Of a stretch of 64,000 nt of DNA, positions 24,274 through 33,490 are shown piece after piece (the stretch's first letter is position 1; each line of letters begins with the position of its first letter). The translations under genes were made by a program, and so were the position numbers. The notes under the pieces are model-generated. The model ran no database searches. It was not told the DNA's origin and saw nothing but the letters and a program-made list of their open reading frames with translations. Source of the DNA: Amycolatopsis decaplanina DSM 44594 (GTDB lineage Bacteria > Actinomycetota > Actinomycetes > Mycobacteriales > Pseudonocardiaceae); NCBI RefSeq assembly GCF_000342005.1, contig NZ_AOHO01000032.1, positions 78,672 through 142,671 of the forward strand. The letters are read 5' to 3'.

Positions 24274-26778
24274 TCAGTCGTCGGAGACGTCCCCGCCGTT
24301 CGCGTCCCCGCCACCGCGGATCATGAACAGCACCGACTCCAGCTCCTCCGGCTTGATCAGCACGTCCCGCGCCTTCGAGCCCTCCGAAGGACCGACGACG
24401 CCACGGCTTTCCAGGAGGTCCATCAGCCGCCCGGCCTTGGCGAAGCCGACCCGCAGCTTCCGCTGCAGCATCGACGTCGAGCCGAACTGCGAGGTGACGA
24501 TCAGCTCGGCGGCCTGCAACAGCACGTCGAGGTCGTCGCCGATGTCCGAGTCGATTTCCTTCTTTTCGCCCGCCTTCGCCGCGGTGACGCCGTCGGTGTA
24601 GTCCGGCTGCGCCTGCTCCTTGGCGAAGTTCACCACCGCGGCGATCTCTTCGTCGCCGACGAAGGCGCCCTGGATGCGGACCGGTTTCCCGGCACCCATC
24701 GGCAGGTACAGCGCGTCACCCATACCGATGAGCTTCTCCGCGCCCGGCTGGTCGAGGATGACCCGCGAGTCGGTGAGCGAGGAGGTCGCGAACGCCAGCC
24801 GCGACGGCACGTTGGTCTTGATCAGGCCGGTCACGACGTCGACCGAGGGGCGCTGGGTCGCCAGCACCAGGTGGATACCGGCCGCACGCGCCTTCTGGGT
24901 GATCCGGACGATCGCGTCTTCGACGTCGCGCGGGGCGGTCATCATCAGGTCGGCGAGCTCGTCGACGATCGCCATGATGTACGGGTACGGCGCGTACACG
25001 CGCTCGCTGCCCGGCGGCGCGGTGATCTCGCCGGAGCGCACCTTCTTGTTGTAGTCGTCGATGTGCCGGACCTTGTTGACCTGCATGTCCTGATACCGCT
25101 GCTCCATCTCCTCCACCAGCCAGGCCAGCGCCGCGGCGGCCTTCTTCGGCTGGGTGATGATGGGCGTGATCAGGTGCGGAATGCCTTCGTACGGGGTCAG
25201 CTCGACCATCTTCGGGTCGATCAGGATCATCCGGCACTCGTCCGGCGTCGCCCGCGCGAGCAGCGACACCAGCATCGAGTTGACGAAACTCGACTTACCG
25301 GAACCGGTGGACCCCGCCACCAGCAGGTGCGGCATCTTCGTCAGGTTCGCGGTGACGAAATGGCCTTCGATGTCCTTGCCGAGCCCGATGACCATCGGGT
25401 GGTTGTCCTTGACCGTCGACGGCGCGCGCAGCACGTCGCCGAGGCGCACCATCTCGCGGTCGGAGTTCGGCACCTCGATACCGACCGCGGATTTGCCGGG
25501 GATCGGCGCCAGCAGCCGGACGTTGTCGGTGGCCACCGCGTAGGCGATGTTCTTGGTCAGCGCGGTGATCTTCTCGACCTTCACCCCGGGGCCGAGTTCG
25601 ACCTCGTACCGGGTGACCGTCGGCCCCCGCGTGAAGCCGGTGACCTGCGCGTCGACGTTGAACTGCTCCAGCACGCCGGTGATCGCCTCGATCATGGCGT
25701 CGTTGGCCTTGCTGCGGGACTTCGGCGCGTCGCCGAGCTTCAGCAAGTCCGGCGGCGGGAGCTTGTAGTCGCCCTCGACGGTCCTGGTGACCGCCAGCGG
25801 CTGCTCGGCCTTCTTCGGCTTCTTCTCCGGCACCTCGACGGGCTTGGGAGCGGCCTTCGGCGGGCGCAGCGGCGTCGGCGCTTCGGCCAGCGCGGCTTCG
25901 ATGTCGAGTTGCTCGCCGTCGTGGTCGCCCGAGGCTTGACGGCGCCGCGACGGTTTCCGCAGCCGGACCGACTTCGGGTCGGCTTCGGTGACGGCGTTGC
26001 GTTCCTCGTGGATGGCCTGGCGCTCGGCCTCGGCCTCTTCGATCTCTTCGGGGTCGAGACCCCAGTTGCGCAGCCGGTGCGGGATCTCCCGGACCGGGGT
26101 CCCGGTGAACACGAGCGTGCCGAACAGCAGCGCGAGCACCAGCAGCGGCACGGCGACCCAGGTGGTGACGCCCATGGTCAGCAGGCCGCCGGAGAACGCG
26201 CCGATCACCCCGCCGGCGTACATCCGGCCGTCGTTGGTCTCGGGCAGCGCGGTGAAGATGTGCAGCAGGCCGAGCACGGACATGATGACCAGCAGGGTGC
26301 CGATGACCATCCGCGGCCGGGCTTCCGGCATCGGTTCCGACCGCATCAGCGCGACGGCCACGACGGTGAGCACCAGCGGGAGCGTCACCGCTCCGGCGCC
26401 CAGCAGCGAGCGGGTGCCGACCTCCACCCAGCCGCCGATCGGCCCCGCGGCCCGCCACCAGACGCCGAACGCGATCACCAGCGCCAGCGCGATGAGACCG
26501 AGGGCGAGACCGTCGCGGCGGTGCTCGGGTTCGAGTTCGCGGCCGCGGCCGACCGTCCGCGCCAGGGTGCCGAGGCCCTTCGCGAGCAGATTCCAGGTGC
26601 CGCGCACGCCCTTGGCGAACGCGCCGGAGGACTTCTTCCGAGGCGCCGGACGCCGTGGGGCGGGCTTCCTCGCAGCCGTTGACCTGGGCTTCGCCGGGGT
26701 ACGCGGCTTTCGCGCCGGCCCCTTGCTGCCGCCGCTTCGCGCCGTACTCCGTTTCCTGGTCGTCGACCCGCTAGCCAT
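24274..26778 (-). CDS. ftsK: DNA translocase FtsK/SpoIIIE
   Basis: 834 residues from ATG at 26778; TACCGT six bases upstream suggests a leaderless mRNA, and upstream in-frame codons are not needed. A basic, Ser/Lys/Arg-rich N-terminus is followed by four transmembrane helices (~residues 85-215), a linker, and the motor: Walker A GSTGSGKSS (~490-498), Walker B MILIDPK, then the FtsK gamma winged-helix domain at the C-terminus (SQFGSTSMLQRKLRVGFAKA). It pumps chromosomal DNA at the closing septum or spore septum. A 46-bp palindrome lies just after the stop. Confidence 0.97.
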   Translation of the reverse strand: MASGSTTRKRSTARSGGSKGPARKPRTPAKPRSTAARKPAPRRPAPRKKSSGAFAKGVRGTWNLLAKGLGTLARTVGRGRELEPEHRRDGLALGLIALALVIAFGVWWRAAGPIGGWVEVGTRSLLGAGAVTLPLVLTVVAVALMRSEPMPEARPRMVIGTLLVIMSVLGLLHIFTALPETNDGRMYAGGVIGAFSGGLLTMGVTTWVAVPLLVLALLFGTLVFTGTPVREIPHRLRNWGLDPEEIEEAEAERQAIHEERNAVTEADPKSVRLRKPSRRRQASGDHDGEQLDIEAALAEAPTPLRPPKAAPKPVEVPEKKPKKAEQPLAVTRTVEGDYKLPPPDLLKLGDAPKSRSKANDAMIEAITGVLEQFNVDAQVTGFTRGPTVTRYEVELGPGVKVEKITALTKNIAYAVATDNVRLLAPIPGKSAVGIEVPNSDREMVRLGDVLRAPSTVKDNHPMVIGLGKDIEGHFVTANLTKMPHLLVAGSTGSGKSSFVNSMLVSLLARATPDECRMILIDPKMVELTPYEGIPHLITPIITQPKKAAAALAWLVEEMEQRYQDMQVNKVRHIDDYNKKVRSGEITAPPGSERVYAPYPYIMAIVDELADLMMTAPRDVEDAIVRITQKARAAGIHLVLATQRPSVDVVTGLIKTNVPSRLAFATSSLTDSRVILDQPGAEKLIGMGDALYLPMGAGKPVRIQGAFVGDEEIAAVVNFAKEQAQPDYTDGVTAAKAGEKKEIDSDIGDDLDVLLQAAELIVTSQFGSTSMLQRKLRVGFAKAGRLMDLLESRGVVGPSEGSKARDVLIKPEELESVLFMIRGGGDANGGDVSDD

Positions 26779-26906
26779 GTCTCCACGGTAGCCGCCTCGC
26801 CCCTCCAGCCCCGGCTGCCACTCGGAGCACATCGGAGAACATTCGTCTCAGGCCACAGCTTGAGCGGCCATCCGGGTGAAAAGTTGTTCATGACATGCTC
26901 TGCCCC

Positions 26907-27716
26907 ATGTTCGCGCTGCATCAGGATGAGAATTCGGCTCGCCGCGCCCCGGCAATCTGGCGCACGATGCTGAACATCGACCGGGGGCTGGTCAACTTCG
27001 TCGGCAAACTCACCGTGACCGGCGGTGTTTCGGCGGAACTGCGACGGCAGCCCTTGCTCATGACGGCCAACCACATCGGCGTCTTCGACGCGTTCGTGCT
27101 GATGGCGGCCTGCAAACGGATCGGCATCAACCCGCGGTTCATGCTGGCGGGCGGCATCCTCGACGCGCCGGTCATCGGGCCCGCGCTACGGGTCAGCGGT
27201 CACCTGCGGGTCGACCGCCAACAGGCATCGACGGCCATCGGCCAGTTCGCCGAAGCCACCGAAGCGCTGCGGACCACCCGCGACCCGCTGATCGTCTATC
27301 CCGAGGGCCGGATCAGCCACGACCCCGGCCTGTGGCCGGAGCGGGGCAAGACCGGCGCGGCCCGGCTCGCGCTCGCCGCCGGGGTGCCGGTGATCCCGAT
27401 CAGCCAGTGGGGCGCGCACGAAGCCGTGTACTGGGGGACAGAGACCGTCAACGGCCCCGCCGACCTGGTGCCGCTCGCCAAGTCCGGGCTGAGCGCGCCC
27501 ATGCGCCGACCGCGGTTCAAGGTGCATTTCGGCGATCCGGTGGACCTGTCGGAGGTCGAGCCGGAGCGGCCGGGCGCCGGGGTCCGCGCGCACGCCAAGA
27601 TCATGCAGGCGATCACCGATGGCCTGGTGCCGCTGCGCCGCGACGAACTGGACAAGCCGCGATTCCACGACCCGACGAGGCCGACCGACACCGTCAGCCC
27701 CTGGAAAAGGCACTGA
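26907..27716 (+). CDS. 1-acylglycerol-3-phosphate acyltransferase-like (PlsC domain)
   Basis: 269 residues from ATG at 26907; CATGCT seven bases upstream fits a leaderless start, while ATG at 26895 is in frame. Acyltransferase motif I is NHIGVFD (H-x4-D, ~residues 53-59), motif III YPEGRISH (~131-138) and motif IV VPVIPIS. Probably peripheral at the membrane, transferring an acyl chain to lysophosphatidate or a similar acceptor. Divergent from ftsK. The exact acceptor cannot be read from the sequence. Confidence 0.88.
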   Translation: MFALHQDENSARRAPAIWRTMLNIDRGLVNFVGKLTVTGGVSAELRRQPLLMTANHIGVFDAFVLMAACKRIGINPRFMLAGGILDAPVIGPALRVSGHLRVDRQQASTAIGQFAEATEALRTTRDPLIVYPEGRISHDPGLWPERGKTGAARLALAAGVPVIPISQWGAHEAVYWGTETVNGPADLVPLAKSGLSAPMRRPRFKVHFGDPVDLSEVEPERPGAGVRAHAKIMQAITDGLVPLRRDELDKPRFHDPTRPTDTVSPWKRH

Positions 27717-27821
27717 GTTCCGGATACCGGGACAGGTCGAAGGACAGGTGAAGGGAACCGCGCGCCCGTCTCCCGCGTCGTAGTGTGGTCACACAGCGTC
27801 ACGCCACGGGGAGGAAGCGGG

Positions 27822-28127
27822 ATGGCCGGCGGGTACGAGGTGGCCTTGGAGGCGATCGGCGCGGCGTCAGGCGCGGCGAAACGGGCTTCGGACGACGTCG
27901 GGAAGGTGGACCTCGCGGCCACGCTCGCCGACGTCGCGGATGGTTTGCCGGGTGGCGTCTCCGGCGAAGCCGCCCGCCTGCTCGCGGATGCCTGGGGCCG
28001 CGCAGTGCCGGGCTGGGCCGGGAACACCGCGGACTACGCCGAACGACTCGACGAGGCGGCCGTCCGCTACCGCTCGAACGAGCAGGAGGCGTCGCGTGAT
28101 CTGCGCGCCGCCGGGACGCCGGTCTGA
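27822..28127 (+). CDS. small WXG100-like protein
   Basis: 101 residues from ATG at 27822 behind GGGGAGGAAG. Two helical stretches (residues ~1-35 and ~45-90) with W-x-G-like turn GWAGN around residue 65. No signal peptide. Its last base is the first base of the next start (TGATG), so translation is coupled to the DUF1023 gene. Size, fold and partner suggest an ESX-type helper or partner protein. Function unproven. Confidence 0.65.
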   Translation: MAGGYEVALEAIGAASGAAKRASDDVGKVDLAATLADVADGLPGGVSGEAARLLADAWGRAVPGWAGNTADYAERLDEAAVRYRSNEQEASRDLRAAGTPV

Positions 28128-29665
28128 TGCTCACCTGGGGAGATGTGCGCCGGTGGGATCCGGCCGCGATCGGCCGGGTCGCCGACGCGCTGAACGACGG
28201 CTGCACCCGGATCATCGCCGCGAACGACGACGTCGAAGCCATGGCGCGCTTCACGGGATGGACCGGCGATGCGGCCACCGCCGCGTCGACGCGGGGCGAA
28301 TCGCTGACCTCCACCCTGGAGCGGCTCGTCGCCGAGGCGTCCGCGGTCCGGCGGGGTGCTCACGAGGTGCAGATCGCGCTGGACCGGATCGTCGCGTTCG
28401 TGCGGGAGACCGACGAACTGGCGCGACGGAACGGCCTGGCCATCGGTCCCGGCGGCGAGATCGCCCCGTCGGGTGGCCCTCCGTCGCCCGACCAGCCCCG
28501 GGTGATGGCGGAACTGGCCGACAGGGTCGAGCAGGGCTTGCGCCGCGCGGCGGACGTCGACGCCGATTTCGCCGAGATCCTGCGCCGTGCTCTTCGTGGC
28601 GAGATCACCGAACAAGGTGGCAGCACGCTCGCCCAAGCGGCGGACGCCGGAGCCGCGCAAAGCGGCCTGTCGATCATCGGCCCGCCTGAGAACGGCGCCC
28701 CCGGTGACAACAAGGCGTGGTGGGCGAGCCTGTCGGACACGGCGAAAGTCGCTCTGCTGCAAGGAAATCCGGGTCTCATCGGAAATCTCGACGGTATCCC
28801 GGCCGCCGACCGCGACACCGCCAACCGCGCCGTCCTCGCCCGCGAGATCGCACGACTCCAAGGCGATCCCAAACTCAAGGGACTGGAAGCCATCGAGCGG
28901 CGGCTGGCGCGGTCGGAACCACAGGCGTTCCTGCTCGGGCTGGACACCAGCGGCGACGGGAAGGCGATCGTTTCCGCGGGGAATCCCGACACCGCGGTGA
29001 ATGTGGCGACGTACGTGCCGGGGACCGGTTCGGAGCTGTCGAAGATCGGCGGCGATCTCAACCGGTCCGACAAGATGTGGGCCGCGGCGACCACCTCGGG
29101 CTCCCCCTCCACGGCCGTGATCACCTGGCTCGGTTACGACGCGCCGAACGAGATCACCGACGCCGCGAGCGCCAAGTACGCCGACGGCGGCAAGGCGGCA
29201 CTCGCGGAATTCCAAGACGGGCTAAGGGAAACGCACCAAGGACCGCCCTCGCACAACACGGTGATGGGACACAGCTACGGCACCACCGTAGTCGGGCACG
29301 CGGCCGGTGACGGCGGCCTCGCCGCGGACGAACTCGTCTTCGTGGCGAGCCCCGGCGTCGGCGCGCACGACGTGAGCGAACTGCACCTCGACGGGGTGAA
29401 TCAGGACGAGATCGGCAAGCACGTGCACGCGACGGTGGCCGAACACGACATGATCAACCTGGCGAACGTCGAAATCGCCGGGTACGACCCGATCCTCGGC
29501 CAGGACCCGACCGACGCGGACTTCGGCGGACAGGTGTTCACCTCCGCGCCGGGCACGGACGGATGGGGCGGGTACAGCACGGAGGCACACAGCGAATACT
29601 GGGAGGACAACAACCCCTCGCTCCGGAACCTCGGCCTGATCATCGCGGGGAAGCCCGCCGCGTGA
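28127..29665 (+). CDS. DUF1023 alpha/beta hydrolase with N-terminal WXG-like helical domain
   Basis: 512 residues. The N-terminal ~110 residues are helical with GWTGDAA (W-x-G) near residue 45, like an ESX substrate or partner. The C-terminal ~260 residues are a DUF1023 hydrolase: nucleophile Ser383 in MGHSYGTTV, an acidic candidate in the AEHDMI region, and His in EAHSEYW. This fusion of a type VII export-like domain with an esterase-like domain is common in Amycolatopsis and Streptomyces. It sits between a small WXG-like gene and a lipoprotein gene with overlaps at both ends. Role as secreted enzyme or toxin is inference. Confidence 0.85.
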   Translation: MLTWGDVRRWDPAAIGRVADALNDGCTRIIAANDDVEAMARFTGWTGDAATAASTRGESLTSTLERLVAEASAVRRGAHEVQIALDRIVAFVRETDELARRNGLAIGPGGEIAPSGGPPSPDQPRVMAELADRVEQGLRRAADVDADFAEILRRALRGEITEQGGSTLAQAADAGAAQSGLSIIGPPENGAPGDNKAWWASLSDTAKVALLQGNPGLIGNLDGIPAADRDTANRAVLAREIARLQGDPKLKGLEAIERRLARSEPQAFLLGLDTSGDGKAIVSAGNPDTAVNVATYVPGTGSELSKIGGDLNRSDKMWAAATTSGSPSTAVITWLGYDAPNEITDAASAKYADGGKAALAEFQDGLRETHQGPPSHNTVMGHSYGTTVVGHAAGDGGLAADELVFVASPGVGAHDVSELHLDGVNQDEIGKHVHATVAEHDMINLANVEIAGYDPILGQDPTDADFGGQVFTSAPGTDGWGGYSTEAHSEYWEDNNPSLRNLGLIIAGKPAA

Positions 29666-30285
29666 AACTTCCGCTTCTGACCGCCCTTCTCGTGCTCTTG
29701 TCCGCTTGTTCCCCCGGAGATGAAGACGCCATGAAACCGACCATCACCGAACACGAGGCGAAAGACAGGGTCGAGCAGTACATCGAGGGCGTGCTCGGCG
29801 CACTGCCCGACTCGGCGGAACGAAAGCCGTTCACCCAGAACAGGTCTGAATGCACCGACCCCACCGACAACGGTCCCCAAGGCCGCTTCGAGATCTCCGC
29901 GACCTATGAGGTGACAGGTCTCGAACCAGCACGGTTCGGCGAGTACTTCGACGCCGTCGTCCAGTGGTGGTCGGCTCACGACTTCACGGTCTTGACGGAT
30001 TCGCGGCCGAAGGATCAGTACGTGTTCGTCAGGAACAACGCGGACGCCTTCGACATGACCGTGCAGGCGAACGACCTCGGCAAGTTCTACGTCGGGGCGA
30101 CCTCACCCTGCGTCTGGCCGAACGGCACGCCCGAACCGCAGGCCCTCGAAGCCACCGAGCCCGAGCAGCCGGTCGCCGCTCCCCCGGAGCCGGAACCCGA
30201 GCCGGTTCGCAAACCGCGTCGCGCTCCCGTCGACGACGAAGACTTCGCCCACACCGACTGGACCGACGGCGGCACCTCCTTCTGA
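29662..30285 (+). CDS. putative lipoprotein encoded with DUF1023 gene
   Basis: 207 residues from GTG at 29662, overlapping the DUF1023 stop (GTGA). MKLPLLTALLVLLSAC is a signal sequence with an excellent lipobox LSAC (Cys16). The mature part is a small alpha/beta domain (residues ~30-155) with one cysteine in RSECTD and one in SPCVWP, then a Pro/Glu-rich acidic tail. Third gene of the operon. In related operons such lipoproteins act as partners or immunity-like proteins, but nothing here proves that. Confidence 0.78.
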   Translation: MKLPLLTALLVLLSACSPGDEDAMKPTITEHEAKDRVEQYIEGVLGALPDSAERKPFTQNRSECTDPTDNGPQGRFEISATYEVTGLEPARFGEYFDAVVQWWSAHDFTVLTDSRPKDQYVFVRNNADAFDMTVQANDLGKFYVGATSPCVWPNGTPEPQALEATEPEQPVAAPPEPEPEPVRKPRRAPVDDEDFAHTDWTDGGTSF

Positions 30286-30287
30286 CC

Positions 30288-30333
30288 CTCGTGAGTGGTG
30301 AGGACGGTTAGAACCGTCCTCACCACTCACGAG
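30288..30333. repeat. 46-bp palindrome (solo copy B)
   Basis: Perfect 22-bp arms (CTCGTGAGTGGTGAGGACGG onward) around central AG. Begins two bases after the stop of the lipoprotein gene, before the EamA promoter, so it may end that operon. Confidence 0.88.
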
Positions 30334-30398
30334 ACCCGCATGCCCAACCGCTGAGAAAACGGGTCGCCCCGCCGTCACCTGGCCTCTACCCTCCGGCC

Positions 30399-31370
30399 GT
30401 GACCGCCGAACTCGCCCCCGCCGTCAGCCGGCACGTCGCGCATCGCGGCCGGGGCATCACGCTCATCCTGCTCGCCGCGCTCTTCTTCGGGACCTCGGGC
30501 GTGCTGGGCAAACCGGCGATGCAGGCAGGGTTGTCCCCGGAGCAGGTCGCGGCGATCCGCATCGGGCTGTCGGCGATCGTGCTGCTCGCGCTGGTCGCCG
30601 TCTTCCGGCCGGAACTTCTCAAGGTGACGAAGAACGAGTGGCCACTGCTCCTCGCGTACGGCTCGCTCGGCGTCGCGGGCGTCCAGCTCATGTACTTCCT
30701 CGCGGCCGGACGGATCCCGGTCGGGATCGCGATTCTGCTCGAGTTCACCTCACCGGTGCTGATCGCGCTGTGGGTGCGGTTCGTGCGCCGGGTGCGGCTG
30801 CCGAGGGCGATGTGGGCGGGGATCGCGCTGGCGATGACGGGACTCGTGCTGGTCGCGCAGGTCTGGGAGGGGCTCGGCCTGGACGTCCTCGGGTTGCTCG
30901 CCGGCCTGGGCGCGGCCGTCTGTTCGGCGGGCTATTTCCTGCTCGGGGAGCGTGGCGTCGCGGACCGCGATCCGCTCGGCATGGTCACCTGGGGGATGAC
31001 GATCGGCGCGGTCCTGGTGTGCGCGGTCGCCCCGCCGTGGACGATCCCGTGGGGTGTCCTCGACGCCCCGGCGGCGTTCGGGCCGTGGGAGCCGCCGGTG
31101 TGGTCGTTGCTGGTCACCCTGGTGCTGATCGCGACCGTCCTCGCCTACGCGACGGGCATGGCGGCGCTGCGTCATCTCCCGGCGTCGGTGGCGAGCGTCG
31201 TGGGGCTGGTGGAGCCGCTGATCGCCGCGGCCGCGGCCTGGCTGCTTCTGGGTGAGGCGCTCAGCTGGGTTCAAGCCGCCGGCGCGGTGGTGCTGCTGAC
31301 CGGCGCGTACATCGTCCAGCTGAATTCGAACGTGGTCCAGACCGACTCAACCCTGCTGGAAGCCCCGTAG
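30399..31370 (+). CDS. EamA/DMT-family transporter
   Basis: 323 residues from GTG at 30399, six bases after TACCCT (leaderless type). Ten hydrophobic helices in two EamA repeats: the first starts LILLAALFFGTSGVLGK, the second LDVLGLLAGLGAAVCSAGYF. Characteristic loop segments EFTSPVLIALW and LPASVASVVGLVEPLIAA are present. Drug/metabolite exporters of this family move amino acids or other small metabolites; the substrate is not predictable. The 3' end overlaps the convergent DUF305 gene by 24 bp. Confidence 0.9.
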   Translation: MTAELAPAVSRHVAHRGRGITLILLAALFFGTSGVLGKPAMQAGLSPEQVAAIRIGLSAIVLLALVAVFRPELLKVTKNEWPLLLAYGSLGVAGVQLMYFLAAGRIPVGIAILLEFTSPVLIALWVRFVRRVRLPRAMWAGIALAMTGLVLVAQVWEGLGLDVLGLLAGLGAAVCSAGYFLLGERGVADRDPLGMVTWGMTIGAVLVCAVAPPWTIPWGVLDAPAAFGPWEPPVWSLLVTLVLIATVLAYATGMAALRHLPASVASVVGLVEPLIAAAAAWLLLGEALSWVQAAGAVVLLTGAYIVQLNSNVVQTDSTLLEAP

Positions 31371-31937
31371 GTCGCTGATCTCCTGCTGCTGCGAACGCGA
31401 AGTCGTCGCGGCGAGGTCGCGGGCGTCGGGGTTGCGGCCGTGCTGGGTTTCGGCGTCGGCGATACGGACACCGGCCTCGCGCTGGCGCAGCAACCGCGCG
31501 ACGAACTGGCGGTCGAAGTCCTTTCCGGACAGTCCGGCCAGTTCCGCCATGTCGCCGGGGGCGATGTACCCGTCGCGCTGGACGTGTTCGAGGTTCGGGT
31601 CGTCCGGTGCGGGCTGCCCCCACGACTCGATGAGCCGGGAGAGCCGCGCGATCTCCGGTTCATACGTGTCGATGACCCGCTTCGCGAGCGCCTTCAGCCG
31701 CTCGTTCCCCGCGCGGGTTTCCGCCAGGGAGGCCAGATCCACGCCCTGCTGGTGGTGTGCGAGGGCTTGCCGCGCGAACGCCAGGTCTGCGTCGTTGAAC
31801 GGAACGGCGGCCTGCTGCGCCGCTGGTGACGACCCGGGAGGCGCCGTCTGCGTCTGGGGCGCCTCGTCCGAGCAGCCCGCGAGCACGACGGCGGCCAGGG
31901 CGACGGCGGGCAGGAACCGGAGGACGGCGTGCGGCAT
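31347..31937 (-). CDS. DUF305 lipoprotein
   Basis: 196 residues, ATG behind GAGGAG. Signal sequence MPHAVLRFLPAVALAAVVLA with lipobox LAGC (Cys22). After a Gln/Pro linker, the DUF305 helical bundle: FNDADLAFARQALAHHQQGV (~residues 47-66) and a second half with HGRNPDARDLA and ending QQQEISDLRGF. The HH pair and later His may bind metal, as proposed for the ferritin-like DUF305 fold. Outer-face membrane anchoring expected. Overlaps EamA by 24 bp at the 3' end; function unknown. Confidence 0.88.
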   Translation of the reverse strand: MPHAVLRFLPAVALAAVVLAGCSDEAPQTQTAPPGSSPAAQQAAVPFNDADLAFARQALAHHQQGVDLASLAETRAGNERLKALAKRVIDTYEPEIARLSRLIESWGQPAPDDPNLEHVQRDGYIAPGDMAELAGLSGKDFDRQFVARLLRQREAGVRIADAETQHGRNPDARDLAATTSRSQQQEISDLRGFQQG

Positions 31938-32089
31938 CGAAGAGCTCCTCGGAACGCGCGGTGGAGGTGCCTAGGTTGGCAGAGTCCACATCGGCCTGTT
32001 CACCGGGGGTTGCGCAAACACTTTTCCTTCCGGCCTCGCGGTGCGACAATCCCGCGATCCACCGCGACTCCGGCAGGAGGAAACAGCGA

Positions 32090-33490
32090 ATGGGCGCGGA
32101 AACCACCCCGGACACCACGACCGAGCGGACGGGCCTGCGCCCGGACCTGCGGCAACGCCACGTCCGGATGATCGCGCTGGGCGGGATCATCGGAGCGAGC
32201 CTGTTCATCGGCAGCGGCGCGGTCATCCACACCGTCGGCCCGGCGGCCGTTCTGTCCTACGCCATCGGTGGCCTGATCGTCGTACTGGTGATGCGGATGC
32301 TCGGCGAGATGGCGACGGCCTCGCCGTCACAGGGGTCCTTCATGGAATACGCGCGGACCTCGCTCGGCGGTTGGGCGGGCTTCACCGTCGGCTGGCTGTA
32401 CTGGTACTTCTGGGTCGGTGTGGTCGCGTTCGAGGCCGTCGCCGGGGCGAAGATCCTCCAGACCTGGATTCCCGTTGTCCCGCAATGGATCTTCTCACTG
32501 GTGCTGATGTTGTCGCTGACCGCGGCCAACCTCGCCTCGGCGCGTTCGTTCGGGGAGACGGAGTTCTGGCTCGCGTCGGTCAAGATCGCCACGATCGTGG
32601 TGTTCCTCGTGGTGGGCACCCTGTTCGTGCTCGGGGCCTGGCCCGGCGGATCGTTCTCGGTCGGCAACATCGCGCAGGACGGTTTCCTGGCCAACGGCCC
32701 GTTCTCGGTGGTGCACGGCGTGGTGATCGTGATCTTCTCCTACTTCGGCGCGGAGATCGTCACCATCGCCGCCGCCGAATCGCGTGAGCCCGAGACGGCC
32801 GTGCGCAAGGCGACGTCGTCGATCGTCTGGCGGGTCATCGTGTTCTACGTCGGCTCCGTGACGCTGCTGGTGATGATCACCGGCTGGCGTGACATCCCGG
32901 CCACGACGAGCCCGTTCGCCGCCGCGTTCGGCCGGTTCGGCATCCCCGCCGCCGAGACCGTGGTCAGCGCGGTGGTGCTGACGGCCGTGCTGTCGGTGCT
33001 GAATTCGGGGCTGTACACCGCTTCCCGCATGTTGTTCGCGTTGCGTGGCAACGGCTGGGCGCCGAAATGGATCGCGGACACGAACCGGCGCGGCGTGCCG
33101 TGGAAGGCGATCCTGGTGTCCACTTCGGTCGGTTACGTGGCCGTGGTGATGAACTTCGTTTCCCCGGACAAGATCTTCTACTTCATCATCAACTCCGCCG
33201 GGGCGGTCGCGTTGTTCGTCTACGCGATCATCGCCGGTTCGCAGCTGCGGATGCGGCGCCGTCTGGAGGCCGAAGCGCCGGAACGGCTGAAACTGCGCAT
33301 GTGGGGCTACCCGTGGCTGAGCAGGCTCACTCTCGCCTGGACGCTGGCCGTGGTCGCGTCGATGCTGTTCGTGGACGCGGACACGCGGGCCCAGCTGTAC
33401 CTGAGCCTGATCAGCCTGGCGGTGATCCTCGCCGTCTACTTCATCCAGCGCCGGCGATCCGGCCGAGAGCACCGTAAAACACCTCTTTGA
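32090..33490 (+). CDS. amino acid permease (APC superfamily, GABA/aromatic type)
   Basis: 466 residues, ATG eight bases after CAGGAGG. The APC start LRQRHVRMIALGGIIGASLF, the GSGAVIHTVGPAAVLSY helix, and SPSQGSFMEYA place it in the amino-acid transporter group with GabP, AnsP and ProY. Twelve helices are expected. FSYFGAEIVTIAAAES is the conserved helix-6 region. Substrate among amino acids is not resolved. Monocistronic; its last 50 bp overlap the convergent VWA-protein gene. Confidence 0.92.
   Translation: MGAETTPDTTTERTGLRPDLRQRHVRMIALGGIIGASLFIGSGAVIHTVGPAAVLSYAIGGLIVVLVMRMLGEMATASPSQGSFMEYARTSLGGWAGFTVGWLYWYFWVGVVAFEAVAGAKILQTWIPVVPQWIFSLVLMLSLTAANLASARSFGETEFWLASVKIATIVVFLVVGTLFVLGAWPGGSFSVGNIAQDGFLANGPFSVVHGVVIVIFSYFGAEIVTIAAAESREPETAVRKATSSIVWRVIVFYVGSVTLLVMITGWRDIPATTSPFAAAFGRFGIPAAETVVSAVVLTAVLSVLNSGLYTASRMLFALRGNGWAPKWIADTNRRGVPWKAILVSTSVGYVAVVMNFVSPDKIFYFIINSAGAVALFVYAIIAGSQLRMRRRLEAEAPERLKLRMWGYPWLSRLTLAWTLAVVASMLFVDADTRAQLYLSLISLAVILAVYFIQRRRSGREHRKTPL

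Noticed and set aside
24871..26682. 600-codon frame antisense to ftsK
   Set aside because: Composition (Arg/His/Gln/Asp repeats) is typical of a shadow of a GC-rich gene; ftsK explains the region.
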